64,000 bases of DNA. Origin: Blattabacterium cuenoti (lineage in GTDB: Bacteria > Bacteroidota > Bacteroidia > Flavobacteriales > Blattabacteriaceae). Shown here one piece after another: positions 1 through 8,060 of this stretch. The stretch's first letter is position 1. Every line of letters starts with the position of its first letter. The stretch covers positions 124,001-188,000 of the forward strand of contig NZ_CP059207.1 of the NCBI RefSeq assembly GCF_014252035.1, in the 5' to 3' direction. A program made the translations under genes and the position numbers. The notes beneath the pieces were generated by a model. It worked only from the letters and a program-made list of their open reading frames with translations. It was not told the origin of the DNA and made no database searches.

Positions 1-412
1 GAGTCGCATCTTCTACCAGAACTTTCACAAGTTTTCCATTAACTTCAGACTCTATATCATTAAATAATTTCATAGCTTCTATTACACATACTTTTGTTCC
101 AATTTTTATTTTATCTCCTACCCTAACAAAGGGATCTTTATCGGGATGAGGTCTTCGATAAAACGTGCCTATCATAGGAGATTTTATCGTTAAATATTGA
201 TTATCATTATCTTTTTCCAATTTATTAGAAAATCTATCTGGAAAATCAGAAACATAAGAAGATATTTTCGGATAATATTTTTTCAATTTATTATTTTTGT
301 TGTATTTGCTATTCTTAATATGAATTTTAGTTCTACCTATTTGAATTTTTATTTCACGAATATCAGATTTGGAAATAAACTGAATTAATGACTTAATTTT
401 TTCTAAATTCAT
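1..412 (-). CDS. accB: Biotin carboxyl carrier protein of acetyl-CoA carboxylase (3' end outside window)
   Basis: This carries the biotin of acetyl-CoA carboxylase, the first step of fatty acid synthesis. Reading down from an ATG at 412, the protein starts MNLEKIKSLIQFI, runs through a lysine-rich linker, and reaches a biotinyl domain with the motif EAMKLFNDIE, whose biotinylated lysine is about residue 115 (codon near 68-70). The last residues run off the window start, so only about 137 codons are visible. It lies 17 bp after rpmF on the same strand and is probably cotranscribed with it. AccD is encoded at 43.7 kb. The identification rests on the biotin motif and the length of the linker domain and is secure. 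Confidence 0.93.
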   Translation of the reverse strand, partial: MNLEKIKSLIQFISKSDIREIKIQIGRTKIHIKNSKYNKNNKLKKYYPKISSYVSDFPDRFSNKLEKDNDNQYLTIKSPMIGTFYRRPHPDKDPFVRVGDKIKIGTKVCVIEAMKLFNDIESEVNGKLVKVLVEDAT

Positions 413-429
413 ATACAACAAATATTATA

Positions 430-621
430 TTATTTTGGATCTTCTTTGCTATACAAAATCTTTCCTTTATAATATAATTTATTGTTATACCAGAAAGCAT
501 GATGATATAAGTGTTTTTGATTTGTTAAAGAACATTTTACTAATAAAGGTTCTTTAATCTTTAAATGACTTCTTCTTTTATTTCTTCTAGACTTAGACTG
601 TTTTCTTTTAGGATGTGCCAT
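430..621 (-). CDS. rpmF: 50S ribosomal protein L32
   Basis: A 63-residue basic ribosomal protein beginning MAHPKRKQSKSRRNKRR, the hallmark N-terminus of L32 of the large subunit. The second half keeps the family pattern (KCSLTNQKHLYHH, then YYKGKIL), but the two CxxC pairs that bind zinc in many L32 proteins are missing and only one cysteine is left. This looks like the zinc-independent (C-minus) form. It precedes accB on the minus strand with a 17 bp gap. In many bacteria rpmF sits beside fatty acid synthesis genes; fabH, often found between rpmF and accB, is absent here. Confidence 0.95.
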   Translation of the reverse strand: MAHPKRKQSKSRRNKRRSHLKIKEPLLVKCSLTNQKHLYHHAFWYNNKLYYKGKILYSKEDPK

Positions 622-737
622 ATTATTTTATTGAATTAAATCACTAATTTAGAAATAAATTCAAATGTGTTAATAAAAATTATTTTTATATATTGTATAA
701 TTAATTGTTCAATTACTTACTTTTCTTTAATGATTTT

Positions 738-2210
738 ATGAATCGAATAACTAAACGTAGTGAAAATTATTCTAAATGGTATAATGAAATAATTGATAAG
801 TCTAAATTAGCTGAATTTTCTGGTATTCGCGGGTTTATGGTGATGAAACCATATGGATATTCTATATGGGAAATAATGAAGGAAAAATTAGATAAAATGT
901 TAAAAAAATCAGGTCATGAAAATGTTTATTTTCCTTTATTAATTCCTAAAACTTCTTTTTCATTAGAAAAAGAACATACTAAAATTTTCTCTGAAGGATG
1001 TGCTATAGTAACACATTCTAAATTAATTAAGAAAAAAGAAAAATTAGTAATTGATCCTGAATCAAGATTACAAGAAGAATTAGTAGTTAGACCTACATCT
1101 GAAAGCATTATATGGAAAATGTATAAGCGTTGGATACAGTCTTATAGAGATTTGCCTATTCTATTTAATCAATGGGGAAATGCTATTAGATGGGAAATGC
1201 GTACTCGTATTTTTCTTAGAACTAATGAATTTTTATGGCAAGAAGGACATACTGCTCATTCAACAAAAAAAGAGGCAATAGAAGAAACTAAGAAAATATT
1301 GAATATATATACGGAATTTTCAGAAAAATTTATGGGAATTCCAGTATTACAAGGTATCAAACCTTATATGGATAAATTCCATGGATCTGATACAACATAT
1401 TGTATAGAAGCAATGATGCAAGATGGAAAAGCTTTGCAAATAGGAACAGCTCATTTTTTGGGACAAAATTTTTCAAAAGCTTTTAATGTACAATTTACTA
1501 ATTTTCATGGAAAAAAAGAATACGTTTGGTCCACTTCTTGGGGTGTTTCCACTAGACTGATTGGTGCAATAATAATGTCTCATTCTGATGATAATGGATT
1601 AATACTACCCCCGAAAATAGCTCCTATACAAATTATTATTGTTCCTATATATCATAATGATCATGGGGAAGAAGAATCAAAAATAGATGAATTATCAATA
1701 AAAATTTTAAATATTTTAAAAGAAAAAAAAATACGTGTAAAATATGATAATAGAAAAATATTCACTCCTGGATGGAAGTTTTATGAATATGAAATGAAAG
1801 GTGTTCCTATACGAATTAGTATAGGAAAAAATGAAATAAAAAATGAAAAATTGGAAATATTCAGAAGAGATACATATAAAAAAATGTATATCACTTTAAT
1901 GGATATGAAAAAAAATATTACTCATTTGCTTGAAGAAATACAGAAAAACATTTATCAAAAAGCTTTGAATAGAACAAAAAAAATGACCGTAAAATTAGAT
2001 GATTACAATGATTTTAAAGAAAGAATGCATCGTCTCGGTGGTTTTATTTTAGCTCATTGGGATGGTGATAAAAATACAGTAAAAAAAATTCAGAATGATA
2101 CGGAAGCTACAATACGACTTATTCCAATTTCTTTTGGTAAAGAAAAAGGAAAATGTATATATTCTGGAAATAATTCTTCTCAAAGAGTAATATTTTCTAA
2201 GTCATACTAA
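738..2210 (+). CDS. proS: Prolyl-tRNA synthetase, archaeal/eukaryotic type
   Basis: Charges tRNA-Pro with proline in the cytoplasm. The start at 738 gives MNRITKRSENYSKWYNEI, the usual N-terminus of this ProRS type; a TTG further up at 705 would add 11 unrelated residues and is rejected. Class II synthetase motifs are visible: VRPTSESI with WGNAIRWEMR (motif 2 region), the WQEGHTAH segment, and the C-terminal anticodon-binding and extension domains. The protein ends in a conserved terminal tyrosine (FSKSY), as in archaeal-type ProRS. At 490 residues it has no inserted editing domain, which is normal for this type. Its 3' end overlaps pyrD by 9 bp in convergent orientation. Confidence 0.96.
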   Translation: MNRITKRSENYSKWYNEIIDKSKLAEFSGIRGFMVMKPYGYSIWEIMKEKLDKMLKKSGHENVYFPLLIPKTSFSLEKEHTKIFSEGCAIVTHSKLIKKKEKLVIDPESRLQEELVVRPTSESIIWKMYKRWIQSYRDLPILFNQWGNAIRWEMRTRIFLRTNEFLWQEGHTAHSTKKEAIEETKKILNIYTEFSEKFMGIPVLQGIKPYMDKFHGSDTTYCIEAMMQDGKALQIGTAHFLGQNFSKAFNVQFTNFHGKKEYVWSTSWGVSTRLIGAIIMSHSDDNGLILPPKIAPIQIIIVPIYHNDHGEEESKIDELSIKILNILKEKKIRVKYDNRKIFTPGWKFYEYEMKGVPIRISIGKNEIKNEKLEIFRRDTYKKMYITLMDMKKNITHLLEEIQKNIYQKALNRTKKMTVKLDDYNDFKERMHRLGGFILAHWDGDKNTVKKIQNDTEATIRLIPISFGKEKGKCIYSGNNSSQRVIFSKSY

Positions 2211-3149
2211 ATCTTTCAAATTTCCTTTGAAATTATCTATAGATGAATAATTTTTCTTTTCTAAAATAGAAATTAACTCTTTTTTCAATCTATCAAAAAT
2301 TGAAATTCCTTCTTCAATAAATTGAGTTCCTACTTGAACAGCAGATGCTCCACACAAAATATGTTCAAAAATATCTACACCATTGGTAATTCCTCCACAT
2401 CCTATAATGGAAATTTCTTTTCTTAGATAAAGATGAAATAAACGAATATTAGCCAATGCAAATGGTTTAATTGATAGCCCACCTATACCTCCAAAACCTT
2501 TTTTTGGATATATTACTACGGACTCAGTTGTTGAATTAACAAAAATGCCATTAGGTATACTATTAATACAGGTTACAAAATAAATAGGAAACTGATTTAA
2601 AATAATAGCAACATTTTTAATATGAATTTCCTTAAAATAAGGAGGCAACTTTAAACCCAAAGGTTTTTTATAAAACTTAAATATTTCTTTTAAAAAATAG
2701 GATAGTTTATAAAAATCATATCCTATGATTTCTTCTTCTCCAAGAATATTAGGACATGATAAATTTAATTCTACAGCAGTAACTTTTGAGGATAAAGAAG
2801 CTTTTTTAAGAAGAAAACAATTTTCTTCTATAGATAAACCAGATATGGATAAAAAAATAGGTTTTTCAGTTTTATTTTTCTCCAAAAAATCTAAATAAAA
2901 ATCTATACCAAGGTTAGGTAACCCCATAGAATTTATACTTCCATATTCACAATAAAAATATCTTGGTTTTACATTTCCTTTTCTAGGAAAAAATGTACAG
3001 CTTTTTGTTACTATTGCGCCTGAAGAACTTTTTAAAAGATCATTTAATTCTTTTTCTGTAGTACAAATAGCACCTGATGCGTTCATTATACATGATGATA
3101 GTTTTATATCTTTTATGCTAATAGATATATTTACTTTTTTCTTGTCCAT
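2202..3149 (-). CDS. pyrD: Dihydroorotate dehydrogenase, class 1
   Basis: Oxidises dihydroorotate to orotate in pyrimidine synthesis. The 315-residue FMN barrel contains ELNLSCPNI, whose cysteine is the catalytic base of class 1 enzymes (class 2 uses serine), followed by GLKLPPYF and C-terminal phosphate-binding glycines (GIGGLS, IGCGGI). It has no N-terminal membrane helix, so it is probably soluble. No pyrK, the electron-transfer partner of class 1B, is nearby, so a fumarate-using class 1A enzyme is the likelier reading; that is inference. It is divergent from the pyrE-pyrF fusion, with a 73 bp shared gap that must hold both promoters, so two steps of one pathway sit back to back. Confidence 0.92.
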   Translation of the reverse strand: MDKKKVNISISIKDIKLSSCIMNASGAICTTEKELNDLLKSSSGAIVTKSCTFFPRKGNVKPRYFYCEYGSINSMGLPNLGIDFYLDFLEKNKTEKPIFLSISGLSIEENCFLLKKASLSSKVTAVELNLSCPNILGEEEIIGYDFYKLSYFLKEIFKFYKKPLGLKLPPYFKEIHIKNVAIILNQFPIYFVTCINSIPNGIFVNSTTESVVIYPKKGFGGIGGLSIKPFALANIRLFHLYLRKEISIIGCGGITNGVDIFEHILCGASAVQVGTQFIEEGISIFDRLKKELISILEKKNYSSIDNFKGNLKDLV

Positions 3150-3222
3150 GAAAAATAAATTATAATAATATTCAAACTTATAGAATTTTAAAATTTTTAA
3201 CTTTACTAAAACAGTTTTTTTT

Positions 3223-4596
3223 ATGGAAAAAAAAGAACATTTCTTCTTAAAAATTTATGATTTAGGAATCATAAAATTCGGTAATTTTACTTTAAAAAGT
3301 GGTATAAAATCTCCGATATATATAGATTTTCGTCCAATAGCTTCTAGACCAGATTTATTAATAAAATTATCTGATTTATTAATTAATAAAACAAATTTTA
3401 GCGATTTTGAACTAATTTGTGGGGTTCCATATGCTGCTTTGCCTATAGCTACTGCATTATCATTAAGAACAAATGTTCCTTTAATAATTAAAAGAAAAGA
3501 AAATAAAGGTTATGGAACAGAAAAAATGATAGAAGGTATTTATAAAAAAGGGCAAAATTGCTTTCTTATAGAAGATGTTATTACAAGTGGAGATAGTTTA
3601 TTAAAAACTATAATAGACCTTGAAAAAGAAGGTTTGATTATAAAAGATATTATGTCTATTCTTGACCGAGAACAAGGAGGTATAGAAAATATCAAAGAAA
3701 AAGGATACAGTATCCAAACTTTATTTCGCATAGGAGATATATTGAATGTGTTAAATGAAAATAATTTATTAAAAAAACAAGAATTACACATAATTCATCT
3801 ATTTTTTAATAAAAAAGAAAAAAAGAATATTCATGAAAAACGTCTTTCTTATGAAGAAAAAAAAGAAAAAATAAATCATCCTATTGGAAAAAAACTTATA
3901 GATATTTCATTGGAAAAAAAAACAAATTTAATATTTTCTGCAGATATAATTTATTCTAATGAAATACTTGAATTGGTATACTCAATTGGAGATATAATTT
4001 GTGGATTAAAAATTCATGCAGATATCATTAATGATTTTTCTTCATCATTTATTACTTCTCTAAAAAAAATATCACTGGAAAAAAAATTTCTATTATTAGA
4101 AGATAGAAAATTAAGTGATGTAGCTCATATCAATTATCTTCAAATTCATTATGGAATTCATAAAATTTCTTCTTGGGCAGATATTATTACAGTTCATTTA
4201 CTTTCTGGAAAAAACAGCATTCAAGAATTAAACATTCCTTGTAATATAGGATTGGTTACTGTATCTGAAATGTCTTCTCATGACAGATTATCTGATGATA
4301 ATTATATCAGAAAAGTATTAAATATTTCTCTAAAAAATCCAAAAGTAATTGGAACTGTAGCTCAAAGAAAAGTTGATGACAGATTATTGCTATTTAATCC
4401 TGGAATACATTTTTCCAATCCTGGATGTCATCAAAAAAAAGATTACATTCATCCCATACAAGCTTTTGAACAAAATAAAACTGATTTTATTATTGTTGGA
4501 AAAGCGATTTATCAGTCAAAAAATCCAGTAATAGAAGCAGAAAAATATAGAAAAGAAGCATGGAAAGCTTATGAAAAAAACCTTGAAAAAGGTTAA
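3223..4596 (+). CDS. Bifunctional orotate phosphoribosyltransferase / OMP decarboxylase (UMP synthase)
   Basis: One 457-residue protein for the last two steps to UMP. Residues 1 to about 205 are the phosphoribosyltransferase, with the PRPP-binding motif LIEDVITSGDS at about 115-125. Residues about 215-457 are OMP decarboxylase, with K263 in GLKIHAD, the catalytic block EDRKLSDV at about 293-300 (K296 and D299 expected catalytic), and a C-terminal phosphate-binding segment (FIIVGKAIYQS). The order PyrE then PyrF and the DRKxxD signature resemble animal UMP synthase. The reading frame is open across the junction, with a lysine-rich linker at about 196-218. It is divergent from pyrD. I am sure of both domains; no symbol is given because the gene is a fusion. 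Confidence 0.93.
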   Translation: MEKKEHFFLKIYDLGIIKFGNFTLKSGIKSPIYIDFRPIASRPDLLIKLSDLLINKTNFSDFELICGVPYAALPIATALSLRTNVPLIIKRKENKGYGTEKMIEGIYKKGQNCFLIEDVITSGDSLLKTIIDLEKEGLIIKDIMSILDREQGGIENIKEKGYSIQTLFRIGDILNVLNENNLLKKQELHIIHLFFNKKEKKNIHEKRLSYEEKKEKINHPIGKKLIDISLEKKTNLIFSADIIYSNEILELVYSIGDIICGLKIHADIINDFSSSFITSLKKISLEKKFLLLEDRKLSDVAHINYLQIHYGIHKISSWADIITVHLLSGKNSIQELNIPCNIGLVTVSEMSSHDRLSDDNYIRKVLNISLKNPKVIGTVAQRKVDDRLLLFNPGIHFSNPGCHQKKDYIHPIQAFEQNKTDFIIVGKAIYQSKNPVIEAEKYRKEAWKAYEKNLEKG

Positions 4597-4756
4597 AATT
4601 GATTACTTCATGTAAGTTTTTTTTTTAAAATTAATGATACTGATTGTAATTTTATTTAATTTGTATGTTATAAATGTTGAATACTGTTTTATGATCAGAA
4701 TAATTTTACATAAACTATTTTTTTAGAAAATAGGATTTTTCGAATAAATTTTCAAT

Positions 4757-5332
4757 ATGGAATGGGTTAATTCATTAATTAGTTGTTTTATGATACTTTT
4801 TAGTATCATAGATATCTTGGGAAATGCTCCTATAATTATGGGATTTAAATCCAAGGGAAATATTATAGAAACTAAAAAAGTTATAATAACTTCTCTTATT
4901 ATATTTTTATCTTTCCTATTTTTAGGACAACCTATGTTAAAAATAATAGGAGTAGATGTTCATTCTTTTTCCATAGCTGGATCTATTGTTTTATTTCTTA
5001 TTGGTTTGGAAATGATATTAGGAATTGATTTACATAAAGTAAAAAAAAATGCACAAACTTCTATTGTCCCAATAGCATTTCCACTAATAGCAGGACCTGG
5101 ATCATTAACCACTCTGATTTCATTAAGAACTACTTACGATGTCAATATTATACTTTTATCTTTAATACTTAACATGATTGTCGTCTATTTTGTCATAGAT
5201 AAATGTGATTTTATTGCTGAAAAAATAGGAAATGATGGATTAGATATCTTAAAAAAGATATTTGGAATTGTTTTATTAGCTTTTGCAGTTAAAATATTTG
5301 GAGCTAATGCTGCTCAAATTTTTCAACCATAA
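4757..5332 (+). CDS. MarC family integral membrane protein
   Basis: A 191-residue, very hydrophobic protein with about six membrane segments and the family features near the N-terminus (FSIIDILGNAP) and in the middle (IAFPLIAGPGSLTTLI). It belongs to the MarC/UPF0056 family of inner-membrane proteins, whose function is not established; an older link to multiple antibiotic resistance is not well supported. It follows the UMP synthase fusion after a 160 bp gap, which contains a small hairpin (CTATTTT / AAAATAG at 4715-4733). Its last 29 bp overlap the end of the frameshifted rnpA on the other strand. Confidence 0.88.
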   Translation: MEWVNSLISCFMILFSIIDILGNAPIIMGFKSKGNIIETKKVIITSLIIFLSFLFLGQPMLKIIGVDVHSFSIAGSIVLFLIGLEMILGIDLHKVKKNAQTSIVPIAFPLIAGPGSLTTLISLRTTYDVNIILLSLILNMIVVYFVIDKCDFIAEKIGNDGLDILKKIFGIVLLAFAVKIFGANAAQIFQP

Positions 5333-5658
5333 TCCGACGAAAAATTATTTTTATAGACCTATCTATTTCTTTAAATTTAGGTAAGTGATGAGATTTATAA
5401 AAAAATATAATGTAAAAAAAAGTATCTTCTAAAAGAAATTTATTGATTAAAAAAGAAGATCGCAACAAACGTTTTATTCTATTTCTGTGTACAGCTTTTT
5501 TAAAATTTTTTTTTTACTATAGTTCCGATTAAAATCGGATACTTATTGTTTTTTTCTTTTGTACATAAAAAAACTGATGAAATAGGAAAAACAAAAATGT
5601 ATTTCCCATTTTTAATTATTTCTTCAAAAATTTTCTTTTTCTTTAATTTTATTTTCAT
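5304..5658 (-). pseudogene. rnpA: RNase P protein component, interrupted by a frameshift at an A10 tract
   Basis: Protein subunit of RNase P, which trims the 5' ends of tRNAs. From an ATG at 5658 that overlaps the fbp stop (ATGA), the frame reads [20 protein letters not shown] and on to PILIGTIVKKKF, then stops after 52 residues. Skipping one base at the ten-A run (5506-5515) restores the family core: KKNFKKAVHRNRIKRLLR, then PKFKEIDRSIKIIFRR, ending at a TAG at 5304-5306. The repaired product is about 117 residues, a normal RnpA length, and both halves are well conserved. Function may survive by polymerase slippage at the A tract, or the extra base may be a sequencing error. It is an essential gene in well-studied bacteria, which argues against complete loss. 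Confidence 0.88.
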
Positions 5659-6665
5659 GATGATTTATTATTATTCATGATAAATTCTTCAAATTTAGTA
5701 ACCATATTAATAGGTCCACAAATAAATGGAGTTCTCTGATGTAATTGAGTAGGTTTTATATCTAAAATTCTTTGTTTACCATCAGATGCTTTTCCACCCG
5801 CTTGCTCCGTTAGAAAAGCTATAGGATTACATTCATAAAGCAATCTTAATTTTCCATTTGGAGATGAATATGTTTTAGGATAAATATATATTCCACCTTT
5901 TATCATATTTCTATGAAAATCTCCAACCAAAGATCCAATATATCTTGCTGTATAAGGACGATTTTCTTTTTTTTCTTGACAATATTTTATAAATTTTTTA
6001 ATTCCATTAGAAAAATTAGCATAATTTCCCTCATTAATAGAATAAATATTTCCTATTTCAGGAAAAAAAATATTTGGGTGAGATAAATAAAATATTCCAA
6101 CTGAAGGATCTAAAGTAAATCCATGAACTCCTTTACCAATAGTAAATACTAATATAGTAGAAGATCCATAAATAATATATCCTGCTAAAATTTGTTGACT
6201 ACCTTTCTGTAAAAAATCATTGATTGTTAAATTCATTTTGATAGAAGATTTTCTCAAATAAACAGAAAATATGGTACCTATAGAAACATTAACATCTATA
6301 TTTGATGATCCATCTAGTGGGTCTATTAATACAATATATTGATTCTGAGTTAAATTTTCTTTTTTTCCATTTATTATTATAAAATCTTTACTCTCTTCTG
6401 AAGCTATTCCACAAACAACGTTTCTACTTTTAAAAGATTCAATAAATGCTTTATGAGCAAAATTATCTAGTTTTTGTTGATTTTCTCCTTGAATATTAGT
6501 TACCCCAGAACTACCTATTAGTTCTTCCGTTAATCCTACTTTATTTACTTCTTTATGTATAGCTTTAGAAGCTAGTTTTATGGAACTAAATAAACGTAAT
6601 AAAGATTCCGTAGAATATGGGAAATGATCTCTATTTTTTATAATAAATTCTCCTAATGAATACAT
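5655..6665 (-). CDS. fbp: Fructose-1,6-bisphosphatase, class I
   Basis: Hydrolyses fructose 1,6-bisphosphate to fructose 6-phosphate, the committed gluconeogenic step. The 336-residue protein carries the metal-binding block [17 protein letters not shown], a preceding acidic ASEES segment, and the C-terminal [11 protein letters not shown]. The length is typical. Together with glpFKD and fbaA in this window it gives a route from glycerol to hexose phosphate. Its TGA stop overlaps the ATG of rnpA, so the two are probably cotranscribed. The start at 6665 ([15 protein letters not shown]) is the only good ATG and is 97 bp from the divergent plsC. Confidence 0.95.
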   Translation of the reverse strand: MYSLGEFIIKNRDHFPYSTESLLRLFSSIKLASKAIHKEVNKVGLTEELIGSSGVTNIQGENQQKLDNFAHKAFIESFKSRNVVCGIASEESKDFIIINGKKENLTQNQYIVLIDPLDGSSNIDVNVSIGTIFSVYLRKSSIKMNLTINDFLQKGSQQILAGYIIYGSSTILVFTIGKGVHGFTLDPSVGIFYLSHPNIFFPEIGNIYSINEGNYANFSNGIKKFIKYCQEKKENRPYTARYIGSLVGDFHRNMIKGGIYIYPKTYSSPNGKLRLLYECNPIAFLTEQAGGKASDGKQRILDIKPTQLHQRTPFICGPINMVTKFEEFIMNNNKSS

Positions 6666-6762
6666 AATTTTATAAATATTAAACTTTTTAGAATAACTTT
6701 TTCAAGTTTATCTATAAAAAATAAACTTTATAATTTTAGATATTTTTTTAATTTTATTTTCG

Positions 6763-7527
6763 ATGAGAATAATACAAATATCATTAATATTGTTATGGCG
6801 TATGTGGTTTGTTCTTATCAATATATTTTTAGTACCATTATTGGCAGGGGCATCTATTCCATTTTTGTTTAAAGATAAATATTATCCAATTGCATATTGG
6901 TTTTATCAAATATGGGCAAGAATCAATCTATTTCTTATGGGATTTTGGTATGAACTGAAAATAGATGGTGAACAGGAAATATTAGATAATAAAAAACAAT
7001 ACATAATTATCAGTAATCATAGTTCTATCATGGATATTATGTTAATTTTCTCTATTATGAGAAACCACCCTATAGTATTTGTTGGCAAATCAGAATTGGC
7101 TAGACTACCCTTTTTTGGTTTTGTTTACAAAAAAAGTAACGTTTTGATAGATAGAAAAAACTTATCTAGTTGTATGCAAGTATTTAAAAAGGTTCAGAAT
7201 AAAATAGATTCTGGAAAAAGTGTTTGTCTTTTCCCAGAAGGAAGAGTTCCAAATCCTTCTATATTTTTAGATCGTTTTAAAAACGGAGCTTTTTTTATAG
7301 CTATCATAAAAAAGATTCCTATTATTCCATTTACTATAGCAGATATAAAAACTAAATTTCCTAGCAATTCGATTATTAAAGGATCTCCAGGTAAAATAAG
7401 AATTAAACAACATCATTCTATATCTACAAAAAATTTGTCACTCAAGGATAAAAATTATTTAAAAGAAAAATGTTTTAATATAATTAAATATCAATTAGAA
7501 AAATTTGAAAAAGAAGCAAAAAAATAA
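6763..7527 (+). CDS. plsC: 1-acyl-sn-glycerol-3-phosphate acyltransferase
   Basis: Adds the second acyl chain to lysophosphatidic acid to make phosphatidic acid at the inner membrane. The 254-residue protein has hydrophobic N-terminal segments, then the catalytic HX4D motif in SNHSSIMDI, and the acceptor-binding block FPEGRVPN about 75 residues later. These are the two diagnostic motifs of the family. It is divergent from fbp and lies 35 bp upstream of rnhA. The specific assignment as PlsC rather than another lysophospholipid acyltransferase is by similarity only, but it is the most likely one in a reduced genome. Confidence 0.88.
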   Translation: MRIIQISLILLWRMWFVLINIFLVPLLAGASIPFLFKDKYYPIAYWFYQIWARINLFLMGFWYELKIDGEQEILDNKKQYIIISNHSSIMDIMLIFSIMRNHPIVFVGKSELARLPFFGFVYKKSNVLIDRKNLSSCMQVFKKVQNKIDSGKSVCLFPEGRVPNPSIFLDRFKNGAFFIAIIKKIPIIPFTIADIKTKFPSNSIIKGSPGKIRIKQHHSISTKNLSLKDKNYLKEKCFNIIKYQLEKFEKEAKK

Positions 7528-7562
7528 ATAAAAATCGTTAATTTTTTAATATTTAATAAATA

Positions 7563-8060
7563 ATGAATAATAATAGAAAAATTTATATTTATACTGATGG
7601 ATCCTCTAGAGGAAATCCTGGTCCAGGAGGATATGGAGTATTTATAGAAGAAATGATTATTGGATTGTCTTATGCTAAAAAAGTGATATCTGAAGGATAT
7701 CGCTATACTACTAATAATCGAATGGAATTGCTAGCTATAATAGTTGGATTAGAAAACATTAAAAAAAAAAAACAAAATATTATCGTTTTTACCGACTCTA
7801 AATATATAGTGAATACTATTCAAAACAAATGGATTGATGATTGGAAGAAAAATAATTTTTACAAAAAAAAAAATGCAGATTTGTGGAAAAGATTTTTACC
7901 CTTATTTTACAAACATTATGTTATTTTTCAATGGATCAAGGGCCATAGTAATCATTATATCAATGATTATTGTGATCGTTTATCTACGGCAGCAGCTAAA
8001 AAAAATAAAAACTTAAAAATAGATTATGTTTATGAAAAAAATAATAATATTATTATTTAG
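7563..8060 (+). CDS. rnhA: Ribonuclease HI
   Basis: Degrades RNA in RNA-DNA hybrids. The catalytic acids are all visible: D12 in YTDGSSRGNPGPGG, E55 in NNRMELLAI, D78 in FTDSKYI, and D138 in CDRLSTAAA, with the histidine of KGHSNH about ten residues before the last acid. At 165 residues it is of normal size with a short tail. Two long A runs interrupt otherwise intact coding sequence: 12 A at 7761-7772 and 11 A at 7863-7873, both in frame. These are sites where polymerase slippage could reduce the yield of correct mRNA. It overlaps the convergent methyltransferase gene by 8 bp. Confidence 0.95.
   Translation: MNNNRKIYIYTDGSSRGNPGPGGYGVFIEEMIIGLSYAKKVISEGYRYTTNNRMELLAIIVGLENIKKKKQNIIVFTDSKYIVNTIQNKWIDDWKKNNFYKKKNADLWKRFLPLFYKHYVIFQWIKGHSNHYINDYCDRLSTAAAKKNKNLKIDYVYEKNNNIII

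Noticed and set aside
197..388. 63-residue ORF on the plus strand opposite accB
   Set aside because: It is a shadow of the accB reading frame, with a composition typical of antisense AT-rich DNA and no motifs.
705..737. Upstream TTG start for proS adding 11 residues
   Set aside because: The added residues are hydrophobic and unlike ProRS; ATG at 738 begins at the conserved family N-terminus.
738..2210. Missing editing domain in ProRS as a sign of decay
   Set aside because: The archaeal/eukaryotic ProRS type never has the inserted editing domain, so nothing has been lost.
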